Shown: positions 8,937 to 18,444, counted from the first letter of the stretch. The stretch: DNA of 64,000 nt from Rhizobium sp. BK313 (GCF_014193655.1 NZ_JACHZQ010000010.1:124001-188000), one strand, 5' to 3'. Notes: generated from the letters alone by a model not told the origin. Made by a program: numbers and translations.

Positions 8937-9065
8937 TAACTGGCCACGGCGCCAGCTTCGGAACATGCCCCAATGATACGCGCTTATCCCTCGATATTCC
9001 TGCCCTCCTCGGTGCAGCAGAAATCCAGCTCTCATCGCATGGGCAACCCACCGATGGATGCAATC

Positions 9066-10466
9066 TCAACCTTGCGAAGAAAGAGCGCTCAATCGTGAAA
9101 TATCCTCGAAGCCGGCAATATTGATGCAAAAATCGCGAAGCGCATGGCCATAGTCTGCGGAAAGGCCGCCAAAGGCGATGTTCCCCTCGAACTTGCTGAT
9201 CAATTGCGCGCGCGATAGCGGCTCTCGAACGCCTCCGCGAAAATGCGGCTGGCGGAATTCACGAACAGAACCGTCGCTTAGCGTGACGCGTATATGGCCG
9301 GTGTAATTTTTCGGGTATTCATTCGCCGGATCGATCACGTAACGGATTTTGCCGGCAAGCTGCAGGACTTCGGGATCAGCCGCTTTTTCATCCGTGAACT
9401 GACCCAGGCCGGCATCACCGTCGAAGAACGCGACTGCCATGCAGAAGGGCATGCTGAATTTTGCCGCATAACCCGATGGGGGCCTATGCTTGGCGGCAAG
9501 CGGCTCCCAAAGGCGATCGACCAGCCCTTCGCCGGTTTCCGACTCGATTGCGACGATGTCCTCTGCCTTTAGTCCGGTCTGGCGCAGTCGCAACATGCAA
9601 TCGATGAAGGGATGTATCATCGTGCCGCACGCATAGGGCTTGAAGGCGATAGTCTCCATCAGCCATCGATCGCCAAAACCTTCTGCAAGATGATCGTATG
9701 ACGGGGACGCTCCGTGACTGAAGACCTTGAAGATATTCCTCGGGCCTTCGAAAACCGTCCGCGGCCCTAAGAAGCCCGACCGCCCGAGAAGCGCGGCACG
9801 ATAGCCGGACTGAGCGGCCCACCCTGGATGGAGACGCTTCGTCCAGGCCCCTTCGGTCAGGAACTCGCCGATCCCCGACGCCATGCTGCCGGCAACACCG
9901 AAAGCATCGGTGAGCTGCTTTGCATTGAGACCAAGCGCCACACCAGCACCGGCGGTCGCGCCTAACGCGCCGATGATGCCGACCGGATGAAATCCGGCCT
10001 TATGAATCGCACCCGGCACGACCGTATTGAAGCGACAAACCATTTCCAGACCGGCAATGATACCCTTCAGCGTGTCGGCGCCGCTGCGCCTATATCGCTG
10101 AGCCGCGGCAAGCACGGCCGGCAGGACCATTGCGCCCACCCGGATAGGGGCACCTTCCAGCGTGTCGTCGAAATCTTCGCCATGCGTTGCGGTGCCGTTG
10201 ATAAGAGCGGCTGCGGCCGCGTCAAATCCGCGAGCATGGCCGATCGCGGTGCAGGTGCCGGTATCATCGCTGGCGTCGATGATTGCCCGGATGTAGTCCG
10301 AATTTCGCGCGGCAACGCAAAGGCCGGCCATGTCCAGGAGGTCGTTGATGGCGACCTCCTTTGCCCGATCGGAAACACCTTCCAATTGGAAAGAACTCAG
10401 CGGAGCGGAAATGCGCTCGGCGAGAGACGCTCCCGGCGGCATCAAAACGAAATCTTCTTTAGACAC
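9066..10466 (-). CDS. MmgE/PrpD family protein
   Basis: Member of the 2-methylcitrate dehydratase/cis-aconitate decarboxylase superfamily, about 466 residues. Typical segments are NGTATHGEDFDDTLEG, HPVGIIGALGATAGAG, EGAWTKRLHPGWAAQSG and KPYACGTMIHPFID. I chose GTG 10466, preceded by AAAAGGTG and lying just past the cyclodeaminase stop; an ATG at 10442 is the alternative, and the longer frame to 10610 would overlap the upstream gene. It follows an ornithine cyclodeaminase-like gene in the same direction. Substrates of this superfamily range from methylcitrate to itaconate precursors and iminodisuccinate, so the reaction is open. Confidence 0.82.
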   Translation of the reverse strand: MSKEDFVLMPPGASLAERISAPLSSFQLEGVSDRAKEVAINDLLDMAGLCVAARNSDYIRAIIDASDDTGTCTAIGHARGFDAAAAALINGTATHGEDFDDTLEGAPIRVGAMVLPAVLAAAQRYRRSGADTLKGIIAGLEMVCRFNTVVPGAIHKAGFHPVGIIGALGATAGAGVALGLNAKQLTDAFGVAGSMASGIGEFLTEGAWTKRLHPGWAAQSGYRAALLGRSGFLGPRTVFEGPRNIFKVFSHGASPSYDHLAEGFGDRWLMETIAFKPYACGTMIHPFIDCMLRLRQTGLKAEDIVAIESETGEGLVDRLWEPLAAKHRPPSGYAAKFSMPFCMAVAFFDGDAGLGQFTDEKAADPEVLQLAGKIRYVIDPANEYPKNYTGHIRVTLSDGSVREFRQPHFRGGVREPLSRAQLISKFEGNIAFGGLSADYGHALRDFCINIAGFEDISRLSALSSQG

Positions 10467-10494
10467 GAGGCACCTTTTAAGCAATGACTTAGGA

Positions 10495-11571
10495 TCAAGA
10501 ATGAACGTTCTGCGTGAACCAGTCTGCGGGTAGCTGATGGCCTCTTCCGGCCGCCCGGGCCCTGGCGAGAAGAGCGGCGCCCGCGGCAGCGAACTGGTAA
10601 CCCAGACCATGGAAATTCAGAAAGCAGGTGATTTCGTCAGCAGATCGTCGCGCAGACGCCGCACCGCCGACGAGAGCGGCCAGAGACGGTGCGCTTGCGA
10701 TTGCGGCCAGCCGGGGATCGGAATTGACCTCTTTCCTGCCTTCCTTGTGGTCGAGCCCTTTTGCGACGACGAGATGGTCGCTGCCCATGTTGCCGGGATC
10801 GTGCACAACGATATTATCGGCCTTCAAAAGGGCACCGGGATCGATCTCGCCATCGCGTATCGACCCGATATGAATACCGGGCTTTACCCACTCTTCCTTG
10901 AAGACCGCCTGCAGGCTGTTGGTTGCGCATAGAACTATATCGGCGCCGAGGACGGCATCTTCCGGCGATTGGAAGGCCTTCGCCGGCAGCTCCAGCCGCC
11001 GCTCGACGTCACCTGCGAATGCGCGCGCATTGTCGTGATTGGGACTGAAGATGCGTATTTCCGACAGCGGCCTGACCGCTGCGGCGGCCATCGCCTGTGC
11101 CGACGCTTGCCAGCCCGAGCCAAGGATCGCCACGGTGGATGCCTCTGCCCGGGCGAGGTAACGAATGGCAAGCCCGCTGGTCGCGCCGACGCGCATGCGC
11201 TGCAACACGCCGTCGGGAAGAATGGCCAGCGGCTCTCCCGTTTCGCTGCTGAACAGCATGATAAGGCCGACCCATCGTCCGCCTGGGGCCGCCGGAACTT
11301 TCACCTTTCGCGTCCGTCCCTCGTCGGTCGGAAAGCTCAGAATGTCGGAATTGATCCGCACCGCCCCGATCTGCGATCCCGGGACGACGCCGCCGACCAT
11401 TTTGAGAGAATAGACCGCGTTGTCGTCACGCGTCGTGGCGGTGATCATGTCCGATCGCCGGCCGTTGATGGCCGATCCGTCGAAAGCGGCACGGTAAGCG
11501 TGCTCGAAGCTCTCGATACAGCCCGTCATATCGAGCAACGCATCAACATCATCATTCGAAAGATAGAGCAT
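10495..11571 (-). CDS. Ornithine cyclodeaminase/mu-crystallin family protein
   Basis: NAD(P)-binding OCD-family protein of 358 residues. The Rossmann motif is AILGSGWQASAQAMA (about residue 150), and the signature segments GVLQRMRVGATSGLAIRYLA and GIHIGSIRDGEIDP are clear. Members include ornithine cyclodeaminase, ketimine reductases and alanine/lysine dehydrogenases. It lies directly upstream of the MmgE/PrpD gene and is probably co-transcribed with it, which suggests catabolism of an amino- or iminodicarboxylate. It is a distinct paralogue of the eutC-like gene at the left edge. Confidence 0.85.
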   Translation of the reverse strand: MLYLSNDDVDALLDMTGCIESFEHAYRAAFDGSAINGRRSDMITATTRDDNAVYSLKMVGGVVPGSQIGAVRINSDILSFPTDEGRTRKVKVPAAPGGRWVGLIMLFSSETGEPLAILPDGVLQRMRVGATSGLAIRYLARAEASTVAILGSGWQASAQAMAAAAVRPLSEIRIFSPNHDNARAFAGDVERRLELPAKAFQSPEDAVLGADIVLCATNSLQAVFKEEWVKPGIHIGSIRDGEIDPGALLKADNIVVHDPGNMGSDHLVVAKGLDHKEGRKEVNSDPRLAAIASAPSLAALVGGAASARRSADEITCFLNFHGLGYQFAAAGAALLARARAAGRGHQLPADWFTQNVHS

Positions 11572-11701
11572 TTTCAGACCTACAGTTCCGCGAGGACATT
11601 ATAATAATCGTCGCGCGCCAAAGGGCGCGCGAATGCATGACGCGTCTTCAATCGGCCTCTGCCATTCCCTTCGAATCCCTGGAGATCCAAAGGACTACGC
11701 G

Positions 11702-12481
11702 TCAGACCCAGAGACGCTTCGGAAGCGGAAGACCGAGATAGAGCTCCGGACCGATCTCGAGTTCGGCGCCAAGTCGGCCGGCGGTGATGATGTCAAGCTG
11801 GCGGGCATGCTGCGTGCAGTGCCATACACCGCGCTCGACGACCTGACTGGAAGGCTGGTCGCCGTAATAAGTCTTCATCCGTTCCGGAAGAGCATTATGA
11901 CCGCCGTTGGCTTTCCAAGCCTGAAGCTCGCTATGGGTTTTTTCGAGATGGGTGAGAATGTCGGCTTTGGTGACGATGGCCGGATCGACATAAGCATGCA
12001 CCGGCTTGATCTCGATCAGCCCGTCTTCCATCTGACGGGTAAAGGCGCGGACGATCTGGCCGATATGAACCGCCAGCTCGCGGACGGACCGGTCGCGGAC
12101 GGGAATGACCCGCTCCTGCAGATGCTTTTCATCAAATTTGTCGACGATCCGGCGCACCTTCGCGAGGATCAGATCCCAGCGTGCGAAGAGTTCGGCATTG
12201 CCGAGACGCTTGTGATCGCGAGAAACACCAAGAAGGTTTGCGACATCGTCAAGGTTTTGAGAATAAACGAATTTGCTTCCGAGGCGGACCGCCGGAATGC
12301 TGCGCAGACCTGACGCCAATATCTCGTCCATAGCAGCCTCGTCCTCAAGCACGTTGATGGATTCGAATTCGTATCCGAGCTCCTCGACATATTCCTTGGT
12401 CTTCAGGCAACTCGAACAACCCGGCTTCCAATAGACCGAAATCTCCGGCCGCTCTTTCAGTACCGCGTTTTGTGAGACCAT
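11702..12481 (-). CDS. Glutaredoxin-DinB domain fusion protein
   Basis: The N-terminal glutaredoxin-like domain (residues about 10-80) has the dithiol WKPGCSSCLKTKEY and the cis-Pro region LRSIPAVRLGSKFVY. The C-terminal domain (about 95-255) is a DinB-like four-helix bundle with candidate metal-binding histidines in RELAVHIGQIV, LTHLEKTHSEL and VWHCTQHARQLDI. DinB-type proteins include thiol S-transferases and maleylpyruvate isomerases that use low-molecular-weight thiols. The fusion therefore suggests a glutathione-dependent reaction or dethiolation. ATG 12481 has GGAG upstream. It probably belongs to the same minus-strand unit as the cyclodeaminase and MmgE genes. Confidence 0.78.
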   Translation of the reverse strand: MVSQNAVLKERPEISVYWKPGCSSCLKTKEYVEELGYEFESINVLEDEAAMDEILASGLRSIPAVRLGSKFVYSQNLDDVANLLGVSRDHKRLGNAELFARWDLILAKVRRIVDKFDEKHLQERVIPVRDRSVRELAVHIGQIVRAFTRQMEDGLIEIKPVHAYVDPAIVTKADILTHLEKTHSELQAWKANGGHNALPERMKTYYGDQPSSQVVERGVWHCTQHARQLDIITAGRLGAELEIGPELYLGLPLPKRLWV

Positions 12482-12730
12482 GATGCAGCGCTCCAGCTTC
12501 CCTAAATAGATCGAAAACCGCTCGGCAGCGGACGTCGTGGAATAGGCCCGCTCCAAAAAAGTGTCAACACATTGCGGATTTTTTTCTCAATTGCCAGGCG
12601 CAATTGATTACAAAGCCCGTCCATTAGAAAAATGTGTCAACGATCCTTTCATATTTGGAAATAAACTCTATTGACTTGGTAGAGTATACATTGATGAATG
12701 CCTCGTCACTTTCTTGAGGGTCTCCTGACA
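12482..12730. promoter_or_regulatory. Divergent promoter region with repeated GTGTCAAC motif
   Basis: AT-rich spacer between the minus-strand glutaredoxin-DinB gene and the plus-strand ABC operon. GTGTCAAC occurs at 12561-12568 (within the palindrome GTGTCAACAC) and again at 12634-12641. A GTATAC core lies nearer the binding-protein gene. These are candidate sites for the nearby GntR regulator, which is inferred only. Confidence 0.4.
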
Positions 12731-13804
12731 ATGAAAATCGCCGTTTTCGCCGCCGCGCTTTCGAGTGTGCTCGCCTTCGCCATGACCGCTCCCGTCGTCC
12801 ATGCGCAGGACGTCAAGCTTCACGAGCCGATCTTCGACCAGCTCTACAAGCAGGCCAAAGCGGCGAACGAGACCGAAGTGGTCTACTACACTGCGGCGCG
12901 CACCGAAGAGGCAGAGCGGCTGAATGAACTCTGGAGCGAGAATTTCCCCGACATCCAGCTGACGATCGTCGGCAAGAAGGCTCCAGAGCTCATCACGCAG
13001 GTCGAGGCGGAAAAGGCAGCCGGCGTGGTCCATGCCGATGTCGTGACGATGACCCAGCCCTATGTCGCGGTCCAATGGAAGAGGAACGGCCGCTATCAGC
13101 CCTACAAGGTCAGCTCCTTCGACAGGCTTGGCGACTATGCCGATAAGGATGGCGCCTACTATTCGTCAGGCGTTTACCTGCTGCCGGCGGCCTATAGCAG
13201 TAGGGCGATTGCCGACAAGAACGATCTGCCGAAGAGCTTCGCCGATTTCCTCGATCCAAAGTGGAAGGGCAAGATCGTTCTTGCCGACCCGGCAACCGCC
13301 GGCAACAACCGGACCTTCTTCCTTGCCATGTTTCAGGCGGGCAAGATCGACTGGCCCTATCTGGAAAAGCTCGCCAAGCAGGATGTGCTGTTCGTGCGCG
13401 GCAACGCCGAGGTGGTTCGGGCGCTGGCATCCGGCGAACGTGCTGTGACGCCGACGATCTCTTCGTTCAACGTCATCGTCTCGAAGGAAAAGGGCCAGAC
13501 CGTCGATTTCTACGGACTGAAGGACGGCACGCTGGTCACCGAACAGCCGAGTGGCATCCTTTCCGGCGCGCCCCACCCGACCGCCGCGAAGCTGCTCCTG
13601 GAAGTTCTGACGAGCGCCGAAGGGCAGGCGATCCAGGCCGATGCGGGCAAATATTGGCCGACGAATTCGGACTCCAAGTCCATCGCCGGCCTGCCCCAGC
13701 TTGCAAGCTTCAATCCGTTCAACGTCGATCTCGACGAGCTTTCGGACGACAAGGGTGCCGACGACTTCATCAAGCGTTTTGCCAAGACCTTCGGACGTGA
13801 GTGA
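12731..13804 (+). CDS. ABC transporter periplasmic binding protein, iron(III)/AfuA type
   Basis: Extracellular solute-binding protein family 1. The signal peptide runs from MKIAVFAAALSSVLAFAM to a cleavage near VVHAQD. Typical segments are TEVVYYTAARTEEAERL, DFLDPKWKGKIVLADP and GILSGAPHPTAAKLLLEVL. ATG 12731 gives a proper signal peptide; the frame opens earlier at 12698. Family substrates include Fe3+, 2-aminoethylphosphonate, hexose phosphates and organic anions, and the Tyr pair expected for iron binding is not obvious by eye. It is the first gene of a five-gene operon with ATPase, fused permease and two chromate-transporter halves. Confidence 0.85.
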   Translation: MKIAVFAAALSSVLAFAMTAPVVHAQDVKLHEPIFDQLYKQAKAANETEVVYYTAARTEEAERLNELWSENFPDIQLTIVGKKAPELITQVEAEKAAGVVHADVVTMTQPYVAVQWKRNGRYQPYKVSSFDRLGDYADKDGAYYSSGVYLLPAAYSSRAIADKNDLPKSFADFLDPKWKGKIVLADPATAGNNRTFFLAMFQAGKIDWPYLEKLAKQDVLFVRGNAEVVRALASGERAVTPTISSFNVIVSKEKGQTVDFYGLKDGTLVTEQPSGILSGAPHPTAAKLLLEVLTSAEGQAIQADAGKYWPTNSDSKSIAGLPQLASFNPFNVDLDELSDDKGADDFIKRFAKTFGRE

Positions 13805-13805
13805 G

Positions 13806-14909
13806 ATGGCTTTGCCTGCAAGTGAAGCCGACACCATCCCCCGCCTGAACCTCAGCCGGCTTGTCAAACGTCTTGGAGACAAACTCGTCGTCAACGGGAT
13901 CGATCTTGCCGTCGATCCCGGCGAATGCGTGGTGCTGCTTGGGCCGAGCGGCTGCGGAAAGACGACGACGTTGCGCATGGTGGCGGGATTTATCGATCCG
14001 GACGAAGGCGAGATCCATATCGAAGGAAGGCTTACGGCCGGCCGCGGCGCCTCGATCCCAACCGAGCGCCGCCAATTGGGTATGGTATTTCAAAGCTACG
14101 CCGTCTGGCCGCATAAATCGGTCTTCGACAATATCGCTTTCGGCCTGAAGGTCGCCGGCCACGATCGCGATACGGTCAAACGCAAAGTTCATCAGGTGTT
14201 GGAGCTGGTGCAACTCGGCGCGCTAGCGGGTCGCTTCCCCGGCGAACTGAGCGGCGGCCAGCAGCAGCGGGTTGCGTTGGCGCGTGCGGTCGTGATGGAA
14301 CCGAACCTGCTTCTCTTCGACGAGCCGCTGTCGAATCTCGACGCCGGCCTGCGCGAGGAGCTGCGAGGCGAGTTGCAGAGGCTTCATGCCGACAAGGGAA
14401 TAACCATGCTCTACGTGACGCATGATCAGCAGGAAGCACTGGCGCTTGCCGACCGCATCGCTGTCATGAATGCCGGGCGGATCGAGCAGTTCGATAGTCC
14501 GGAAGCCGTTTATCGCCGGCCACGCTCGCGTTTCGTGGCCAACTTCGTCGGGACCGCCAATCTTCTGGAAGGGCGCATCGTCGCGAAGGACGGGAACGCA
14601 TCCCGGCTGGGCATCGAAATCGACGATTGCGGCACCTTCCTGGCGAAGGCAAACCGCGATTTCATATCCAGCAGCAGGATCGGCGACCGTGCCGCCATCG
14701 TCATCAGGCCGGAAGATCTCGACCTCGCACCGGAAGGAAGCGGCTTTGCCGTGACCATCAAGGAGGTTACGTTCCTGGGCGACTGCTACGAGGTAAGCCT
14801 TGAAGCGGCCGGCAAGCGGCTTCGGGCGAGAACGCGCAGGCGTCCGGCCGCGCGAGATGCGAAAGTCGTGGCAACCCCCGATCCCGAAACGATATGGGCC
14901 GTTCCATGA
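13806..14909 (+). CDS. ABC transporter ATP-binding protein (FbpC/PotA type)
   Basis: ATPase with Walker A LLGPSGCGKTTTLRM (about residue 40), signature LSGGQQQRVALARAVV, Walker B LLLFDEPLSNLDA and H-loop YVTHDQQEA. A C-terminal TOBE-like domain follows (from about residue 250). Start ATG 13806 lies one base after the stop of the binding-protein gene; the frame itself is open from 13641. Its stop overlaps the start of the permease gene. Confidence 0.92.
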   Translation: MALPASEADTIPRLNLSRLVKRLGDKLVVNGIDLAVDPGECVVLLGPSGCGKTTTLRMVAGFIDPDEGEIHIEGRLTAGRGASIPTERRQLGMVFQSYAVWPHKSVFDNIAFGLKVAGHDRDTVKRKVHQVLELVQLGALAGRFPGELSGGQQQRVALARAVVMEPNLLLFDEPLSNLDAGLREELRGELQRLHADKGITMLYVTHDQQEALALADRIAVMNAGRIEQFDSPEAVYRRPRSRFVANFVGTANLLEGRIVAKDGNASRLGIEIDDCGTFLAKANRDFISSSRIGDRAAIVIRPEDLDLAPEGSGFAVTIKEVTFLGDCYEVSLEAAGKRLRARTRRRPAARDAKVVATPDPETIWAVP

Positions 14910-16642
14910 CCCTGGTTTCGAGCCTAGAGCGCATGCCGTACAGGATCAGCCCCTTGCGAGCGATAAGGAAGATCGGCGCCTACGGCGGTGAGCCCATCAA
15001 GCTCGCCGCCATGCTTGCCATGGCCGCGCTGCTGTGCGCGCTCATCCTCTATCCGATCGGATTGCTCGTTAAATTCAGCCTGACCGGCAAGACGGGCGCA
15101 TTCTCTCTCGACACGCTGTTCGAAGCCTTCCGCCAACCGGGCATGCTGAAGGCAAGTCTCAACACCGTCGGCCTGGCGCTTTCCGTCAGTCTCGGAGCCA
15201 ACATCGTCGCCTTGCCGCTGGCCTGGCTGGTGGCCCGCACCGATCTCCCGCTCAAGGGGTTTGTCCGCATCGGTGTGGCGCTGGCATTCGTCATCCCCTC
15301 TTTCGTCACCGTGATCGCCTGGATCTTCCTGGCATCGCCGAATTCAGGCTATCTCAACAAGGCCGCTCGCCAGCTTTTCGGCCTCGAAGGCCCGCTACTT
15401 GACATCGTCAGCTTCGGGGGGCTGGTCTTCATCGAGATATCCCATCTTTTTCCGCTGATATTCTTCGTAGTCTCGGCAGCGCTTTCCAATATCGACCCCA
15501 GCCAGGAGCAGGCGGCAAGAGTCCTAGGCGCCGGGCGGTTGCGGGTCGCGGCCACCATCACCCTGCCTCTCGCGGCACCGGCCATCGTCTCCGGCACCAT
15601 GCTGGTGATGCTCGATGCCGTCTCCTCCTTCGGGGCGCCGATGGCGATTGGCACCATGGCGAATTTCTCCGTGCTCACCACGAAGATCTACACCATGCTG
15701 TCCTTTCCACCGCGGCTGGAACTGGCCGCCGCCGCATCCTTGCCGATCGTATTGATCACGCTTCTGTGCCTGGCATTGCAGCGTTATCTAACCGGCGCCA
15801 ATCGCTATCGGACGCTGTCCGGCAAGCTCGCCGCAGCTACACCGCACCGACTTGGCAGGGGCCGCATACCGGCGATTCTCTTCTGCTTTGCGATCATCTT
15901 CGTCACGGCGCTCCTTCCGCTATTGGCGCTCATCGCGCTTTCGCTGCTGAAGGCGTTTGGCCTGCCGCTGATCACGGCCAACCTGACGCTGCGAAACTTC
16001 GAAATGGTCGCTAACCCTAGCAGGGCGGTGTTTTCGACCATCTCCCACAGCTTCCTGCTCGCGAGCGTCACAGCTGTTGTGTGCATGCTACTCGGTTTCG
16101 TCTGCGCCTGGTTCGTCGAACGCTCCTCAATGTTCGGTCGGGGGGCGGTGAGCATCATCATCATGGTGACCTATGGATTCCCTGCGGTAGCCTTCGCCGT
16201 CGCGATTATGCTTGGCTATGTCGGCCTCTTCTACGGCACGTTTTTCATTCTCTGCATCGCCTATGTGGCCAAGAACCTACCGGTCGCCTTCGTTCTCTTC
16301 CGATCGGCGCTGAAACAGTTGTCTATCGAGCTGGAGGAAGTGGCGCGGGTAGTGGGCGCCGGCTGGGCCAGCACCATGCTGCATATCAGCCTGCCTCTCC
16401 TGAAGACCAGCGCGTGGTCGGCTGCGCTTCTGGTCTTTGCCGTCGCCCTGCGCGAGCTTTCCATGTCCGCTATCCTGACGCAGCCCGCGACCGAAGTGAT
16501 GTCGACGAAGGTGATGGACTATATCGAAACCGGCGCAATCGAACTCGCAGCGGCAACGGCGCTGGTCATCGTCTGTCTAAGCATCGTCGCGCTGATTGCA
16601 ATGCGGCTCATTGCCGGACGAAATTCTATCGAGGTCAAATGA
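14906..16642 (+). CDS. ABC transporter permease, two fused permease domains (FbpB type)
   Basis: About 578 residues with twelve predicted membrane segments in two homologous halves. Each half has a BPD_transp_1 EAA-type loop: EQAARVLGAGRLRVAATITL in the first and LEEVARVVGAGWASTMLHIS in the second. This duplication is typical of Fe3+-type and AEP-type importers. ATG 14906 overlaps the ATPase stop as ATGA; a Met four codons earlier is the alternative. The stop overlaps the start of the chromate-transporter gene, again as ATGA. Confidence 0.9.
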   Translation: MTLVSSLERMPYRISPLRAIRKIGAYGGEPIKLAAMLAMAALLCALILYPIGLLVKFSLTGKTGAFSLDTLFEAFRQPGMLKASLNTVGLALSVSLGANIVALPLAWLVARTDLPLKGFVRIGVALAFVIPSFVTVIAWIFLASPNSGYLNKAARQLFGLEGPLLDIVSFGGLVFIEISHLFPLIFFVVSAALSNIDPSQEQAARVLGAGRLRVAATITLPLAAPAIVSGTMLVMLDAVSSFGAPMAIGTMANFSVLTTKIYTMLSFPPRLELAAAASLPIVLITLLCLALQRYLTGANRYRTLSGKLAAATPHRLGRGRIPAILFCFAIIFVTALLPLLALIALSLLKAFGLPLITANLTLRNFEMVANPSRAVFSTISHSFLLASVTAVVCMLLGFVCAWFVERSSMFGRGAVSIIIMVTYGFPAVAFAVAIMLGYVGLFYGTFFILCIAYVAKNLPVAFVLFRSALKQLSIELEEVARVVGAGWASTMLHISLPLLKTSAWSAALLVFAVALRELSMSAILTQPATEVMSTKVMDYIETGAIELAAATALVIVCLSIVALIAMRLIAGRNSIEVK

Positions 16643-17226
16643 GCGGGAATGCGAACTCGCGGGCGCTCGCTATCGTCGAGGGCGCGCGTCCAAGCCTATG
16701 GCGGCTCTTTGCCGCCTGCGCCAGGGTCAGCGTATCCAGTTTCGGCGGTAGCGTCAGCGCGATGATCCGGGTCGAATTCGTCATCTCGAAACAATGGGTG
16801 ACGGAGGCGGACTTTCTCGAAGGGCTGGCGCTCGCTCAGACCTTACCCGGCGTCAACGTCGTCAATCTCAGCCTCTGGCTCGGATACAGCCTGCACGGAA
16901 CCATCGGCGCGATCATCGCGGTTCTCGGTTCGGTTCTGCCCCCCGCCGTCATCATTGTCGCTGCAGGCGCCGTCATTCATCACGTCAGCGACATACCGCT
17001 CGTGACGCAGTTGCTTGCCGGCGTCGCCGCAGCCGCGCTCGGCTTTTCCCTGAATATGGGCATTCGCGCGGCGCGTCACGCGCTCACCGATATGGTTTCC
17101 ATACTGATATCTGCAACGACCATTGTTGCCGTCTGCGCCCATATTCCCCTGGTGTTTATCGTCTGCGGATTGGCGCCGCTGAATATCGGCCTCGCCTATT
17201 GGAAGCTTCGCCGTGGACAAAGATGA
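16639..17226 (+). CDS. Chromate transporter family protein, N-terminal-type half (ChrA)
   Basis: A 195-residue CHR-family membrane protein: SFGGSVSAMIRVEFVISKQW near the start, then ALAQTLPGVNVVNLSLWLGY, the conserved CHR motif, and about six hydrophobic segments. Classical ChrA is about 400 residues with two such domains. Here the two are separate, overlapping genes (short-chain CHR pair). It is translationally coupled to the ABC permease, so chromate or sulfate export may not be its real task; co-transport of the imported anion is an alternative. Confidence 0.82.
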   Translation: MSGNANSRALAIVEGARPSLWRLFAACARVSVSSFGGSVSAMIRVEFVISKQWVTEADFLEGLALAQTLPGVNVVNLSLWLGYSLHGTIGAIIAVLGSVLPPAVIIVAAGAVIHHVSDIPLVTQLLAGVAAAALGFSLNMGIRAARHALTDMVSILISATTIVAVCAHIPLVFIVCGLAPLNIGLAYWKLRRGQR

Positions 17227-17749
17227 CTCCGTCTTCATCCTCCTGATAAAGCTTGCTCCGCTCTCCCTGATGACGATCGGCGGAGGGCTGAGCATCGTTG
17301 GCGACCTTCAGCGCTTGAGCGTCGAGCATGGATGGTTCACCGCCGAGGGTTTCAACGAAATATTCGCACTGTCTCGGGTCGCTCCCGGCCCCGCGACATT
17401 GATCGTGACGTTAATCGGCTGGCACGTCGCCGGCTTCATGGGCGCCATCACGGCCTCCCTGGCGATATTTCTGCCTTCGAGCATCCTCACCTACTGCGTT
17501 GCCCGCCTGTGGCACGCCCACCGGTCCGCCATATGGACGAGGGCCGTCGCAGTGGGGCTTGCTCCCATCGCCGCCGGTCTGATCATTAGTAGCACCGTGC
17601 TGCTGCTGCATGATGCGGTTGGACAATATATCGCATGGCTCGTCGCAACGCTGACCGCTGCGCTCTCCTGGAGGACACGTTCCGGTCCCCTTCCTCTCCT
17701 TGCGATTGGCGGGATAGTTTTCGTGGCACTCTATCGACCGTTCGCCTGA
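17213..17749 (+). CDS. Chromate transporter family protein, second half (ChrA)
   Basis: A 178-residue partner of the preceding CHR protein: LMTIGGGLSIVGDLQRL, ALSRVAPGPATLIVTLIGW and several membrane segments. It begins at GTG 17213, overlapping the end of the first half by 14 bases, so the two halves are probably made together and form a heterodimer. It ends the ABC-CHR operon, and the GntR gene converges on it 15 bp downstream. Confidence 0.82.
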   Translation: MDKDDSVFILLIKLAPLSLMTIGGGLSIVGDLQRLSVEHGWFTAEGFNEIFALSRVAPGPATLIVTLIGWHVAGFMGAITASLAIFLPSSILTYCVARLWHAHRSAIWTRAVAVGLAPIAAGLIISSTVLLLHDAVGQYIAWLVATLTAALSWRTRSGPLPLLAIGGIVFVALYRPFA

Positions 17750-17763
17750 GGAAAGGCGATACT

Positions 17764-18444
17764 TCAGCTTGTGAAACCCCCTTTGCGAACCCGGTCGGCA
17801 AGGATCAAGCGCAGCCTGCGAATATGATTGTGCATCAGCAGCTCGGCGCTGTCGCCATCCCGGTAGGCGATCGCCTCGGCAATGCGGACATGGTCGGTAC
17901 GGCTATGTTCGTCGCTGTGGCGGAGCCAAGGATGGTTGCTGCGCCACAGTCTCAAGAGCTGGTAGAAGCTCTCGTCGAGAACCCTTGCAATCATTTCATT
18001 GCCGCAGCGCGCCACCAGCTGCTGGTGGAAGCTTTTATGGGTCTCCAGCTCGGGCGGCCGCAAGCCCTCGGGGAACGGACCCTCCGAGGCTGCGGCCCGA
18101 AGTTCCTCGATTTCGTGATCGGTGAGATGTTCAGCGCACAGCCTCGCCGCCATGCTCTCAAGCGCCTCGCGAACCTCGTACATCTGAAGAATGTCATCAG
18201 CGGAATGCTTGATGATCCTGGCGCCGACATTCGGCGTATAGGTAATCAGGTTCCTGCCCTGCAGACGGCGGATGGCCTCCCTTAGCGGACCACGCTTGAC
18301 ACCGTGCCGTCGGGACAGATCCGGTTCGTTCAATTTGACGCCGGCAGGAAGCACTCCCGAAACGATCTCGGCAAGGATCGCCTCGAAAGCCCGATCGGCG
18401 TCGCGTCCGTCTCGTCCCGCCGGGAGTATTATCAATTCATCCAT
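17764..18444 (-). CDS. GntR-family (FCD-type) transcriptional regulator
   Basis: N-terminal winged helix with LNEPDLSRRHGVKRGPLREAIRR when its halves are read together (about residues 35-60), then an FCD ligand-binding domain with MYEVREALES and late His/Asp residues (THKSFH, DHVRIAEAI) typical of metal-assisted carboxylate binding. ATG 18444 is preceded by GGGGA; the open frame extends to 18669 but has no family support there. It converges on the ABC-CHR operon and is the best candidate for its control and that of the divergent MmgE/OCD unit. Confidence 0.87.
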   Translation of the reverse strand: MDELIILPAGRDGRDADRAFEAILAEIVSGVLPAGVKLNEPDLSRRHGVKRGPLREAIRRLQGRNLITYTPNVGARIIKHSADDILQMYEVREALESMAARLCAEHLTDHEIEELRAAASEGPFPEGLRPPELETHKSFHQQLVARCGNEMIARVLDESFYQLLRLWRSNHPWLRHSDEHSRTDHVRIAEAIAYRDGDSAELLMHNHIRRLRLILADRVRKGGFTS

